In this document: one piece after another, positions 52,649 through 63,846 of the stretch
Layout: each line of letters begins with the position of its first letter
Position numbering within the stretch: the stretch's first letter is position 1
NCBI GenBank assembly: GCA_016744995.1
Contig: JADGDG010000004.1
Location: 1-64,000, forward strand
Direction of reading: 5' to 3'
DNA: 64,000 bases
DNA from: Gammaproteobacteria bacterium
Lineage (GTDB): Bacteria; Pseudomonadota; Gammaproteobacteria; GRL18
The notes under the pieces: generated by a model
The model's database searches: none
Told to the model about the DNA's origin: nothing
The model's input: only the letters and a program-made list of their open reading frames with translations
Position numbers and translations under genes: made by a program

Positions 52649-53476
52649 ATGATAAGAAAATGTCTTTTTCCTGCTGCAGGTTATGGCACGCGCTTCCTGC
52701 CGGCAACAAAATCCATGCCCAAAGAAATGTTGCCAGTGGTCAATAAGCCACTTATTCAATATGGTGTTGAAGAAGCTATGGAAGCTGGTTTGACTAATAT
52801 GGCTATTGTTACAGGACGTGGTAAAAGATCCATGGAGGATCATTTTGATGTCAGTTATGAACTTGAGCATCAAATTGAAGGCAGTGATAAAGAACAGTAT
52901 CTGGAAGGTATCAGAACTATTATGGATAGCTGTAGTTTTTCCTATACTCGTCAAATTGAAATGAAAGGCTTAGGGCATGCCATTTTAACCGGGGAGCCTT
53001 TGATTGGTGATGAAGCTTTTGCTGTGATTCTTGCTGATGATCTTTGTCTCGCTGATGAGGCTGGAAATGGGGTTCTGGCGCAAATGGTAAAACTCTATAA
53101 GCAATTCAGGTGCAGCATTGTTGCTGTTGAAGAAGTACCCATGGAAGACGTGCATAAATATGGAGTAATCAAAGGTGAGATGATTCGCGATGACATTTTT
53201 CAAATCACTAATATGGTAGAAAAACCAGCCACTGAAGATGCGCCCAGCAACTTAGCTATTATAGGTCGTTATATATTAACCCCTGATATCTTTGATATTT
53301 TAAAAGAAACGACGCCAGGTGTAGGTGGTGAAATACAAATAACTGATGCTTTACTGAAACAAGCCAAAGAAGGCTGTGTTCTGGCTTACAAATTTAAAGG
53401 CAAGCGATTTGATTGTGGTAGTATCGGTGGTTTTATTGATGCCACCAATTATTGCTATAAAAAGTTTTACAAATAA
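52649..53476 (+). CDS. galU: UTP-glucose-1-phosphate uridylyltransferase
   Basis: The 275-residue enzyme makes UDP-glucose from UTP and glucose-1-phosphate for envelope sugars. The nucleotide site is FPAAGYGTRFLPATKSMPKE, with VNKPLIQYGVEEA, LADDLC and MVEKP following, and GKRFDCGSIGGFI near the end. ATG is preceded by AATAGGACTGCT. It is a single-gene unit ending at a strong palindrome. Confidence 0.96.
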   Translation: MIRKCLFPAAGYGTRFLPATKSMPKEMLPVVNKPLIQYGVEEAMEAGLTNMAIVTGRGKRSMEDHFDVSYELEHQIEGSDKEQYLEGIRTIMDSCSFSYTRQIEMKGLGHAILTGEPLIGDEAFAVILADDLCLADEAGNGVLAQMVKLYKQFRCSIVAVEEVPMEDVHKYGVIKGEMIRDDIFQITNMVEKPATEDAPSNLAIIGRYILTPDIFDILKETTPGVGGEIQITDALLKQAKEGCVLAYKFKGKRFDCGSIGGFIDATNYCYKKFYK

Positions 53477-53491
53477 CAGAACAGCTATATA

Positions 53492-53534
53492 AATGTTGAA
53501 TTTTTAATTTTTTCTTAATTAAAAATTCAACATT
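53492..53534 (+). terminator. Perfect hairpin after galU
   Basis: AATGTTGAATTTTTAATT pairs perfectly with AATTAAAAATTCAACATT. It is A/T-rich and has no clear T run after it, so termination is likely but not certain. Confidence 0.65.
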
Positions 53535-53618
53535 CCAAAAGCCTCCTCAAAAGTGTGTCATATCACACATCTACTCCGGGGTAGATGATCCTCCGCCAAA
53601 ATAGATTAGAATTTACTA

Positions 53619-54092
53619 ATGGATAAAAAGACTCTCTTAAAGTTAGTTTTTTCTGGTTTTTTAGTGCTTGCCTTGATTTTTGCAGGGTATTACAAAATAG
53701 AATTAGCTAGAAAAAGCACAATTATCGCGCAAATTGAGCCAGATAACTCGTGTGACCTCCAGGTTATGGCTTGTACTCTGGCTATTCCCGGCGGTGGTGA
53801 GGTCACACTCAATATCCAGCCAAGGCCTATTCCTCTGGTGCAGAAATTTAATATCGATGTGCAGCTTAATCATATGGAGGCAGAAGCCGTTTCCATTGAT
53901 TTTAAGGGAACAACCATGAATATGGGCCCAAATAATGTCAAACTGCAGGCCCAGACAGCCGTCCACTATAGCGGGCAGGGGATGCTTCCTGTTTGTATAC
54001 GTAATAGCATGGAATGGCAGGCTGATGTTTATATTCAGACCCATGAGGGAATTTATATTGCGCCCTTTATTTTTGTCACCAGTAAGCATTAA
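53619..54092 (+). CDS. Membrane-anchored protein in a copper-delivery operon
   Basis: The 157-residue protein has one N-terminal membrane helix (about 7-25). A periplasmic beta-rich domain follows with CDLQVMACTLAIPGGGEVTL, KFNIDVQLNHMEAEA, GTTMNMGPNNVKLQ and LPVCIRNSMEW. Three Cys and paired Met residues could bind copper. The stop is ten bases from the SCO gene, so it is co-transcribed with SCO and PCuAC and probably assists copper delivery to cytochrome oxidase. I do not recognise the family. Confidence 0.7.
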   Translation: MDKKTLLKLVFSGFLVLALIFAGYYKIELARKSTIIAQIEPDNSCDLQVMACTLAIPGGGEVTLNIQPRPIPLVQKFNIDVQLNHMEAEAVSIDFKGTTMNMGPNNVKLQAQTAVHYSGQGMLPVCIRNSMEWQADVYIQTHEGIYIAPFIFVTSKH

Positions 54093-54101
54093 TGGATCCC
54101 A

Positions 54102-54725
54102 ATGAATAAATTTTTATCCTTATTAATATTTTTCCTGATAGCGGCTTGCCTTTATGTATTTTTTATCTGGCAGCCTGAAAGTGGGAGCAATAATAAACAA
54201 ATGGATAATCTGGCTGAAATTTCTCAGCCAGAGGGTGGAGAATTTACACTGCAGGCATTATCAGGTCCTGTTTCTTTGAATGATTTTCAAGGCAAGGTTG
54301 TGCTGGTTTATTTTGGTTATACGATGTGCCCGGATATTTGCCCGACTAATCTGGCGATGATGTCCAATGCCTTTATGCAGATGGATGAAAAAGAATTAAG
54401 CCAGGTTCAGGGGATCTTTATCAGTGTTGACCCGCAAAGAGATACAGTGCAAAAACTATCAGAATATACTCAATATTTCCATCCATCTATTCTCGGAATG
54501 ACCGACACTGCTGAAGTGATAAGAGAAGTTGCCGACCGTTATGGCGTTGCTTATCGTAAAGCAGTACAGGAGTCAGCGGCAAATTATGCCGTTGATCATT
54601 CATCAGAAACCTATGTCATCGATCCCCAGGGCCACCTGGTTGAGCGATTAGAACATGCGACTCCCGCGGAAGGTATCCTGAAAGCAATACGAAAATATTC
54701 TATTCGCGGACAGTCTTCTGAGTAA
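54102..54725 (+). CDS. SCO1/SenC-type copper chaperone
   Basis: The 207-residue thioredoxin-fold protein is anchored by an N-terminal helix (about 5-23). The copper site is CPDIC (Cys76, Cys80) plus His166 in VDHSSETYVIDP. FISVDPQRDTVQKL is also conserved. It helps fill the CuA site of cytochrome c oxidase, and may have thiol reductase activity. It is placed between an unknown membrane-anchored protein and a PCuAC-type chaperone. Confidence 0.93.
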   Translation: MNKFLSLLIFFLIAACLYVFFIWQPESGSNNKQMDNLAEISQPEGGEFTLQALSGPVSLNDFQGKVVLVYFGYTMCPDICPTNLAMMSNAFMQMDEKELSQVQGIFISVDPQRDTVQKLSEYTQYFHPSILGMTDTAEVIREVADRYGVAYRKAVQESAANYAVDHSSETYVIDPQGHLVERLEHATPAEGILKAIRKYSIRGQSSE

Positions 54726-54762
54726 TAAGCAATCTTTCTAAATCAATAATTAAGAGGTTTTT

Positions 54763-55236
54763 ATGAAATCAATAGTCTCTCATTTTTTTGTTCTGCTCAA
54801 CCTTTCTTTTGCAATGAGCCTGCTTCTGCTAATAAATACGGCTATGGCTGAAAATGGTATTTCAATTGTAGATCCCTATGTCAGAGCCGTTCCACCAGGA
54901 CAAACAGTGAGTGCTGCTTTTTTGCAGATTGAAAATAGCACAGATAAAGTACGCTTTATTGTTAATGCTGCCAGTCCAGTCTCCAGGGTTGTTGAGCTGC
55001 ATTCACATGTTCATGAAGATGGCATGATGAAAATGCGTAAAGTGGAAGCTATTGAAATTCCGGCAAAGGGTAAAACAGTTTTAAAGCCAGGTGGATTGCA
55101 TATCATGCTGATTGATTTGCATGACAAGCTGGAAATTGATCAAAAAGTAGCCATTACCCTTGAATTTAAAGATGGCAGCCAGCAGAGCATTGAAGCACCT
55201 GTGCGGAAAATCATAATGCCGGGAATGATGAAATAA
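54763..55236 (+). CDS. PCuAC-type periplasmic copper chaperone
   Basis: The 157-residue protein has a signal peptide (about 1-29, ending TAMA). The Cu(I) site has the family spacing His80 (VVELHSHV), Met in EDGMMKM (88-91), and His113-x-Met115 (GGLHIML). VDPYVRAVPPGQTVSAAFL is the family opening. It hands copper to SCO or directly to CuA. It is the last gene of the three-gene operon, followed by a hairpin at 55252-55281. Confidence 0.93.
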   Translation: MKSIVSHFFVLLNLSFAMSLLLLINTAMAENGISIVDPYVRAVPPGQTVSAAFLQIENSTDKVRFIVNAASPVSRVVELHSHVHEDGMMKMRKVEAIEIPAKGKTVLKPGGLHIMLIDLHDKLEIDQKVAITLEFKDGSQQSIEAPVRKIIMPGMMK

Positions 55237-55251
55237 AAGAAATAAAAGACT

Positions 55252-55281
55252 GTCGTAAGTCCGTAGTTAGTGACTTACGAC
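55252..55281. terminator. Hairpin after the copper operon
   Basis: GTCGTAAGTC and GACTTACGAC pair around a 10-base loop, 16 bases after the PCuAC stop. It lies between convergent genes. Confidence 0.7.
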
Positions 55282-55286
55282 CTTCC

Positions 55287-55442
55287 TTAATCTCTCCTGA
55301 TATTTTTTGCCGCATCATAGAACACATTATCTTCTCGTTCCTCGTAGGCCTGGTTTTTCTGTTTTCTTTGATGATAAAGTTTAAAGCCTAAAAAGATCAA
55401 TGTGCCAATAATTATGGCTAAATATAAATAAAGACTCTTCAT
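55287..55442 (-). CDS. Small single-span membrane protein
   Basis: A 51-residue frame runs from ATG 55442 to TAA 55287. It reads MKSLYLYLAIIIGTLIFLGF (membrane helix), then KLYHQRKQKNQAYEERED and NVFYDAAKNIRRD. Basic residues follow the helix, so the tail should be cytosolic. It starts 6 bases after the CBS-domain gene stop, so they form an operon. The GAGTGA ahead of the ATG is a plausible ribosome site. Function unknown. Confidence 0.65.
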   Translation of the reverse strand: MKSLYLYLAIIIGTLIFLGFKLYHQRKQKNQAYEEREDNVFYDAAKNIRRD

Positions 55443-55448
55443 TTTAGA

Positions 55449-55880
55449 TCACTCAAAGTCATCGCTATGATCCATTTGTTCGATTAGATTAATGGCAATA
55501 CCGACAAAATCATAATCAGTGATGATCCCTACCAGTTGATTGTTTTCCATGACAGGCAAGCAGCCATACTTATGTTTCTGTAACTTAAGCCCGGCACTTC
55601 TTAGCGGCTCATTGGGACGAGCATAGGAAATTTTTTGGGACATGATTTGTTCTAATGATATTTGACTATCATCAACTGTATGGTGCTCGCCGCTTAATTC
55701 TGAATCCTGGGCTCTAAGAATATCGCGTTGAGTAATTATGCCGATAGGGTATTGATTATCATCAACAACAGGAATATGGCGAATATCTTCTTTATTCATA
55801 AGTTTTCTGGCAGCAGAAACACTATCAGAAGCCTTCATTGTGAGCACATTCACAGACATCACTTCATTTACGGTGATCAT
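55449..55880 (-). CDS. CBS-domain pair protein
   Basis: The 143-residue protein consists of two CBS domains: MSVNVLTMKASDSVSAARKL then IRHIPVVDDNQYPIGIITQR (first) and ISYARPNEPLRSAGLKLQ then GCLPVMENNQLVGIITDYDF (second). Such stand-alone pairs bind adenosyl nucleotides and sense energy state. It is followed by a small membrane protein gene, which might be its partner. Confidence 0.9.
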   Translation of the reverse strand: MITVNEVMSVNVLTMKASDSVSAARKLMNKEDIRHIPVVDDNQYPIGIITQRDILRAQDSELSGEHHTVDDSQISLEQIMSQKISYARPNEPLRSAGLKLQKHKYGCLPVMENNQLVGIITDYDFVGIAINLIEQMDHSDDFE

Positions 55881-56069
55881 AATAATTTCCTTGTTCTATC
55901 GATTGAATTATCATTATATAGGGATAAGAGCTAAATGAAAATAATCATAAGAAAGAAGTAAAAAGTTCATATTACGTATAAGCCGTAGTTTTTTTCTATA
56001 ATGAAATGGCTGGAGAGCATCACTTAGAGTAAGCAAAAAATCTAAACATGCTGGTATAGTTACAAAAAT

Positions 56070-56099
56070 AAAAAAGGGGAGCATGTGCTCCCCTTTTTT
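56070..56099. terminator. Strong bidirectional terminator
   Basis: AAAAAAGGGGAGCA and TGCTCCCCTTTTTT form a perfect stem with flanking A and T runs, between the CBS gene region and the small membrane protein gene. Confidence 0.9.
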
Positions 56100-56118
56100 A
56101 TTTTTAAATTTTTCAGGT

Positions 56119-56301
56119 CTAATCTTTATCTTTTTTCTGTGCTTTGAATGGTGACTCTTCAAATGATACAAAAATCAATATCACCGGGAGAAACATAACG
56201 ACGAACAGAAATAAAAAAGAATAAAAGCTGCCATTACCCAATAAGGTGATTAGGGCTGATATTGCAGTATCTAATATTATGCTTTTAGTGGTCAGATTCA
56301 T
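56119..56301 (-). CDS. Small membrane protein next to tRNA-Leu
   Basis: A 60-residue frame from ATG 56301: MNLTTKSIILDTAISALITL, a helical hairpin or single long helix (FYSFLFLFVVMFLPVILIFV), and a charged end (SFEESPFKAQKKDKD). A longer in-frame start would run through the tRNA gene and is not credible. It lies 15 bases after the tRNA and just before a strong terminator, so it could share the tRNA transcript. Function unknown; it may be chance coding. Confidence 0.5.
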   Translation of the reverse strand: MNLTTKSIILDTAISALITLLGNGSFYSFLFLFVVMFLPVILIFVSFEESPFKAQKKDKD

Positions 56302-56316
56302 ATATTGACTTGTGTA

Positions 56317-56403
56317 TGGTACCGATGGGCGGACTCGAACCGCCACGCTATTGCTAGCGGGGGATTTTGAATCCCCTATGTCTACCAATTCCATCACATC
56401 GGC
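56317..56403 (-). tRNA. tRNA-Leu (anticodon CAA)
   Basis: 87 bases read on the reverse strand, from GCCGATG to CATCGGT-A-CCA with CCA encoded. The anticodon arm is GGGGA-TTCAAAA-TCCCC, giving CAA (decodes UUG). A long variable arm (CCGCTAGCAATAGCGT), D-loop TTGGTAGA and T-loop GGTTCGAGTCC identify a class II leucine tRNA. Confidence 0.95.
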
Positions 56404-56531
56404 ATTAAATGGAAGCACCATTATAGGGAATTTTATGAATCTGACAAGTTTTATTGCCATTTTTCCAGGATTCCTTTCCATAGTATCAGCATTGCTGTAC
56501 TGAGCGCCTATCTTTGTTAAAATACTCCGCT

Positions 56532-58956
<2,425 letters not shown>

Positions 58957-59115
58957 GTTGTTAAGTTTGTTTCTTGGTAAGCTAGTATGCAAAAACATAT
59001 AAACATATAAACATAAGCCACTATACCCCTTGAATTTATGGCATAATATCGCCACATAATCTTGATGATAGTTAAGTAGCAATATATAATTTTTTAAAGT
59101 AATTGAGGATATAAC

Positions 59116-59457
59116 ATGAGTTTTTTTATAGAAGATGCCCTGGCTGAAGGCGGTAATGCTGCCTCTGCAGCACCTGATGTGATTTCACAGCTAATGGTTT
59201 TTGGCGGAATTTTTCTGATTTTCTATTTATTATTTATCCGTCCTCAGAACAAAAAAATAAAAGAGCACAAAGAGATGGTCGATGCTCTGGCAAAGGGCGA
59301 TGAAGTTGTCACAAATGGTGGTGTTTTAGGAAAAGTAGTCGGCATTCATGACAGTTTTGTCTCTATTGAAGTCTCACAAGATGTTAAGTTAAATGTACAA
59401 CGTTCTGCTATTGGTGCAATTCAGCCTAAAGGCACGATTAAATCGATTAAAAACTAG
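59116..59457 (+). CDS. yajC: Sec translocon accessory subunit YajC
   Basis: The 113-residue protein has a single membrane helix (about 28-45, LMVFGGIFLIFYLLFI) followed by RPQNKKIKEHKEMVDALAKG and DEVVTNGGVLGKVV, the YajC signature. It joins SecD and SecF in the ancillary Sec complex. ATG lies after GAGGATATAAC. Confidence 0.95.
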   Translation: MSFFIEDALAEGGNAASAAPDVISQLMVFGGIFLIFYLLFIRPQNKKIKEHKEMVDALAKGDEVVTNGGVLGKVVGIHDSFVSIEVSQDVKLNVQRSAIGAIQPKGTIKSIKN

Positions 59458-59546
59458 TTCATCTTTTTGGTGATAGCTTTCGGGAAGCATTGATTAATGT
59501 TTCCTGTTATTCAGCTTAAAGAAACTCCCAATTAAAAAGAAAAAAT

Positions 59547-61466
59547 ATGCTAAATCATTATCCATTTTGGAAATATCTTCTCATCGCCCTGATTATATTT
59601 CTGGGCGCATTTTATGCCTTACCTAATATTTATGGCGAAGATCCTGCATTACAAGTTGCCGCTTCGGCACGAGGTGTTGAAGTTGACGAGAACACTCTGA
59701 GTCGGGTTGCTAAAACCTTCGAACGTGAAGGCATACACTATCGTAATGCCAAGTTTTTGAGCACTGGTTTACTGTTTCGTTTCAATACCAAAGAGGATCA
59801 GGAAAAAGCCAAAACAGTTGCTGAAAAAGAATTAGGTGATGATTATGCCGTGGCATTGAATCTGGCGACAGCAACTCCTCAGTGGTTATTGGATATGAAT
59901 GCTCAACCCATGTATCTGGGGCTTGATCTGCGTGGCGGAGTGTATTTTTTGATGCAGGTTGATATGGAAGCTGCCGTGATTAAGTCAGTGAATACCTATG
60001 TCAGTGATTCACGTTCATTACTGCGTAAAGGCAAGGTTCGCTATCTTGGTAGTAAACGAGTTGCTAATGATATTAGCATTCGTTTTAAAACAGAAGCATT
60101 ACGTGAACAGGGTCTGGCGATCCTGGAGCGCGATATGCGTGATATCAGCTTTGATGAAAAAGATGAAGGACAATCTTTTTTCCTACGGGGCCGCCTGAGT
60201 GAGGCAAAACTTAAAGAGTTGAAGCTATTTGCACTGAAACAAAATGTTACGACCCTGAGAAAGCGTATTGATGAAAAGTTTCATGGTCTGGTTGAGCCTA
60301 TTATTCAACAGCAGGGTGAAGATCGTATTGTTATTCAACTGCCGGGTATTCAGGATACTGCTGGTGCGAAGGATATTCTGGGGGCAACCGCAACACTGGA
60401 ATACCGTGCCGTGGATGAAGAGCATACAGTTGAGCAGGCTTTAAATGGCCGGGTACCAGCAGGTTCAAAAATTTATTATACCCGCGAACGTCATGAAGGC
60501 AGTCGTGTTATAGCATCCGTACCAGTCTTATTGAAAAAACAGGTTATTACCACTGGTGAACATGTCACCAATGCTCAGGCAGGAATTGATCCGGATACCG
60601 GCGGTGCTAAAGTAAATGTGTCACTGGATGGTTATGGCGGTAAACGCATGGGTGCTTTTACTAAGGAAAGTATTGGCAAACGTATGGCTGTTGTTTATCT
60701 GGAAACCAAACAGGAAACAATGCGAGATGACAAAGGCAATGTGCTCAAAGATGAAAATGGCAAAACAAAATTTAAACGCCATACCACAGAAGAAGTTATC
60801 AGTAATGCTGTTATCCGTGGTCATTTCTCCAATCGCTTTGAGACCACTGGTCTGGACAGTGTTCAGGAAGCCAATGACTTGTCACTGCTGTTAAGAGCGG
60901 GGGCACTTGCAGCGCCGGTTTACATTATTGAAGAACGTACTATTGGTCCGAGCCTGGGACAGGATAACATTGATAAAGGTTTTAGATCAGTTATTATCGG
61001 CTTTATTGCAGTGCTGTTTTTTATGGCATTCTGGTATCGTAAATTCGGCATGGTGGCAAATCTGGCTTTGGGTTTGAACCTTATCATCATTGTGGCTGTT
61101 TTATCTATTTTACAGGCGACTCTGACTTTGCCGGGAATAGCTGGTATTGTTCTGACTGTGGGAATGGCCGTTGATGCCAATGTATTGGTTTTTGAGCGTA
61201 TTCGTGAAGAATTACGCAATGGCAACTCACCTCAGAACAGTATTCATTCTGGTTATGAAAAAGCCCTGATGACCATTGCTGATGCGAATATAACCACACT
61301 GATTGCGGCATTTGTTCTTTTTGTTGTCGGCACCGGACCGATTAAAGGTTTTGCTGTGACATTGTCCATTGGTATTGTCACTTCAATGTTTACTGCCATC
61401 ATGGTCACTCGTGCAGTAATTAACTTATCTTATGGCGGCAAACGTATTAAAGAGTTGTCCATCTAG
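59547..61466 (+). CDS. secD: Protein translocase subunit SecD
   Basis: The 639-residue inner-membrane protein uses the proton gradient to help exported proteins move out. MYLGLDLRGGVYFLMQVD is the SecD D1 motif, followed by the large periplasmic domain (DRIVIQLPGIQD). Five or six C-terminal helices contain GMAVDANVLVFERIREEL (D6 motif) and TTLIAAFVLF. It lies 90 bases after yajC and 60 before secF. Confidence 0.96.
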   Translation: MLNHYPFWKYLLIALIIFLGAFYALPNIYGEDPALQVAASARGVEVDENTLSRVAKTFEREGIHYRNAKFLSTGLLFRFNTKEDQEKAKTVAEKELGDDYAVALNLATATPQWLLDMNAQPMYLGLDLRGGVYFLMQVDMEAAVIKSVNTYVSDSRSLLRKGKVRYLGSKRVANDISIRFKTEALREQGLAILERDMRDISFDEKDEGQSFFLRGRLSEAKLKELKLFALKQNVTTLRKRIDEKFHGLVEPIIQQQGEDRIVIQLPGIQDTAGAKDILGATATLEYRAVDEEHTVEQALNGRVPAGSKIYYTRERHEGSRVIASVPVLLKKQVITTGEHVTNAQAGIDPDTGGAKVNVSLDGYGGKRMGAFTKESIGKRMAVVYLETKQETMRDDKGNVLKDENGKTKFKRHTTEEVISNAVIRGHFSNRFETTGLDSVQEANDLSLLLRAGALAAPVYIIEERTIGPSLGQDNIDKGFRSVIIGFIAVLFFMAFWYRKFGMVANLALGLNLIIIVAVLSILQATLTLPGIAGIVLTVGMAVDANVLVFERIREELRNGNSPQNSIHSGYEKALMTIADANITTLIAAFVLFVVGTGPIKGFAVTLSIGIVTSMFTAIMVTRAVINLSYGGKRIKELSI

Positions 61467-61527
61467 ATACCTGTTTGGAAATGGCTGATTAATAGTTAAA
61501 TTAAAAAAGAATTAATAGATAAAAATT

Positions 61528-62469
61528 ATGCAGATATTCACAAATACACATATTAAGTTCATGGCTCAACGCAAAATTGCAATGATGATTTCATTGGTCC
61601 TGATTATCATTGCATTAGCTTCACTGGCTTTTCGTGGTTTACAGCTGGGACTTGATTTTACGGGCGGCACTTTACTGGAAGTTGCTTATCCAACCCAGAT
61701 AGATTTGTCACCTATCCGAGATAAACTGCATAGTAATGGCTTTGATGATGCCATTGTGCAGCATTTTGGCACCCCTCAGGAGGTACTTATCCGTGTTGCA
61801 CCCAGAGAAGGCATATCCAATGCTGATATTTCAACCGAACTTTTTGAATTATTAAGAGCAGAAAACTCAACTGTTGAAAATCGTCGAGTTGAGTTTGTCG
61901 GGCCTCAAGTGGGTGAAGAATTGACCGAAACAGGCGGTATTGCCATGTTAGCCGCTCTGATTTGTATTTTGATTTATGTCGCACTTCGCTTTGAGTACCG
62001 CTTTGCTCTGGGTTCAGTTGCTGCACTGGCACATGATGTTATTCTGGTTTTAGGAATGTTTGCACTGTTTGGGATTGAGTTTGATCTGACCGTACTGGCG
62101 GCAATTCTTGCAGTGATTGGTTATTCGCTTAATGATACGATTGTGGTTTTTGACCGTATTCGGGAAAATTTTCGTAAGATCCGTAAAGGCGATGCTGTTA
62201 CAGTGATTGATGCATCATTAAATCAGACGTTATCACGAACATTAATTACCTCATTTACTACAATACTGGTTTTATTTTCGTTGTTTATCTTTGGTGGTGA
62301 GCTCATTCATGGTTTTGCAACAGCATTGTTAGCCGGTGTTATGGTTGGTACCTATTCATCTGTCTATGTTGCAAGTTCAGTGTTGGTCTCAATGGGGATC
62401 AGTAAAGAAGATTTAGCCCCGGTTAAAAGCGAAGGCGGGCAGGAAGAAGAAGTTTACGAAGAGGTATAA
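61528..62469 (+). CDS. secF: Protein translocase subunit SecF
   Basis: The 313-residue partner of SecD has six helices. The motifs are GLDFTGGTLLEV, VGPQVGEELTE, ALRFEYRFALGSVAALAHDV and YSLNDTIVVFDRIREN. It ends in an acidic tail (GGQEEEVYEEV). It is the last gene of the yajC-secDF run and is followed by two hairpins. Confidence 0.96.
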   Translation: MQIFTNTHIKFMAQRKIAMMISLVLIIIALASLAFRGLQLGLDFTGGTLLEVAYPTQIDLSPIRDKLHSNGFDDAIVQHFGTPQEVLIRVAPREGISNADISTELFELLRAENSTVENRRVEFVGPQVGEELTETGGIAMLAALICILIYVALRFEYRFALGSVAALAHDVILVLGMFALFGIEFDLTVLAAILAVIGYSLNDTIVVFDRIRENFRKIRKGDAVTVIDASLNQTLSRTLITSFTTILVLFSLFIFGGELIHGFATALLAGVMVGTYSSVYVASSVLVSMGISKEDLAPVKSEGGQEEEVYEEV

Positions 62470-62470
62470 C

Positions 62471-62527
62471 AGAGGCTGGAAGTCAGTAGCCTCTAGTCAA
62501 AAAAGCAAAAGCAATTTTGCTTTTTTG
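62471..62527. terminator. Double hairpin after secF
   Basis: AGAGGCT/AGCCTCT at 62471-62494, then AAAAAAGCAAAA...TTTTGCTTTTTT at 62498-62527 with A and T runs. It lies between the convergent secF and suhB genes. Confidence 0.85.
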
Positions 62528-62581
62528 AACTCTTGATTTTGACAATAGACTACAGACATACGACTCTGGACGAAGTCTGCT

Positions 62582-63382
62582 CTACCTGACTAATTCAGGG
62601 CTGAGGTGTGGTTTGATGGTCTGTAGTATTTCTTTAAAGACCTTTGGTGTTCCTGCCACAACATTACCCGTTTCAAGGAAATCCTCACCGCCTGAGAAGT
62701 CACTGACCAGTCCGCCCGCTTCCGTGATTAATAATGCACCTGCTGCCATATCCCAGTCATTTAAAGCAATTTCCCAGAAGCCGTCAAGACGTCCTGCTGC
62801 GACATAAGCCAGATCAAGAGCGGCGGAGCCGGGACGTCTGATGCCTGCAGTCATGGGAAACAAGGCTTTAAAGGTTGCCAGATAAGGATCCAGATGCTGC
62901 TGATCTTTAAATGGGAACCCCGTACCTAATAATGCGCCCTCAAGACCTTTCTGTTTGCTGACCCGGATGCGGCGATCATTCAGCATGGCGCCTTCACCAC
63001 GACTGGCAGTAAAAAGTTCCTGGTTGACTGGGTTAAAGACAACAGCCTGAGACAGGCGGCCATTTTGTTTAAAGGCGATAGATACTGCGAATTGTGGGAA
63101 GCCATGAAGAAAATTGGTGGTGCCGTCTAAAGGGTCAATAATCCATTGAAACTTTTCATCACCACCAAGCAAGCCATTTTCTTCTGCTTTTATTGAATGT
63201 TCGGGATAGGCTTTTTTAATGATCTCGATGATGGCCATTTCGGCCTGACGATCCACGTCGCTGACAAAATCATTTGCAGCTTTGGTGGTAATTTTTAAAT
63301 TATCAACTTTATCTATGGAGCGGTAAATAACTGTGCCAGCTGCGCGAGCTGCGCGAACTGCAATATTGAGCATAGGATGCAT
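62582..63382 (-). CDS. suhB: Inositol-1-monophosphatase family protein SuhB
   Basis: The 266-residue metal-dependent phosphatase also assists rRNA transcription antitermination in E. coli. Motifs are KAEENG, WIIDPLDGTTNFLHGFP (metal site) and NDWDMAAGALLITEAGG. MHPMLNIAVRAARAAGTVI is the usual opening. Reverse-strand, convergent with secF. Confidence 0.94.
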   Translation of the reverse strand: MHPMLNIAVRAARAAGTVIYRSIDKVDNLKITTKAANDFVSDVDRQAEMAIIEIIKKAYPEHSIKAEENGLLGGDEKFQWIIDPLDGTTNFLHGFPQFAVSIAFKQNGRLSQAVVFNPVNQELFTASRGEGAMLNDRRIRVSKQKGLEGALLGTGFPFKDQQHLDPYLATFKALFPMTAGIRRPGSAALDLAYVAAGRLDGFWEIALNDWDMAAGALLITEAGGLVSDFSGGEDFLETGNVVAGTPKVFKEILQTIKPHLSPELVR

Positions 63383-63559
63383 TTGGAATTCCCCATAAAA
63401 ATGCTGATGCCTGTTTTAGTTAGAGTAAAGAACTAAGCTTAAAACTGAAGGCGGCAAAATAAAAAGTTAAAGAGCATATAAGCGGCATATTATAACATCA
63501 ACCGATACTAAACTTCACTTTCTGTTGCTAAATTTATTAAATAACTATAGAAAAAATTG
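63383..63559. other. No gene seen
   Basis: Upstream region of suhB; AT-rich, probably promoter. Nothing else recognised. Confidence 0.4.
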
Positions 63560-63846
63560 ATGCTGAAATTATTCCAGAAAACTCAGACTTCCTCAGTTAT
63601 TATTATAATTTGAATGAAAAAGTAGATATTGAGTTTAGTTAATATTATACAGGACAAACCACTAGTCGTTCGCGAATGCATCGGGTTGATTTAAGACTGG
63701 GATATCGTCCGATAAAATACATTGAACTCAGTCTGGCGGACACTACTGTGTTTGATTCAAAATACTCTGAAAAAAATGCACAAATAACCCGAGTGAAGAC
63801 AAATATTGAGCACGCATTTATTGGAAAAATCAGTTATAAAGATTAA
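63560..63846 (+). pseudogene. C-terminal remnant of a TonB-dependent receptor
   Basis: A frame without a start reads EIIPENSDFLSYYY, NEKVDIEFS, a TAA, then YYTGQTTSRSRMHRVDLRLG, YRPIKYIELSLADTTVFDSK and RVKTNIEHAFIGKISYKD, stop 63844-63846. The order (one barrel strand, then RVDLRLGYRP...IELSL, then an end resembling VER..YGK.TW.F) is that of the last strands of TonB-dependent receptors. Only the last 90 codons remain, interrupted by the in-frame TAA. It is dead. Confidence 0.55.

Noticed and set aside
56302-56481. Upstream extension of the small membrane protein
   Set aside because: This part is the tRNA-Leu gene read as protein.
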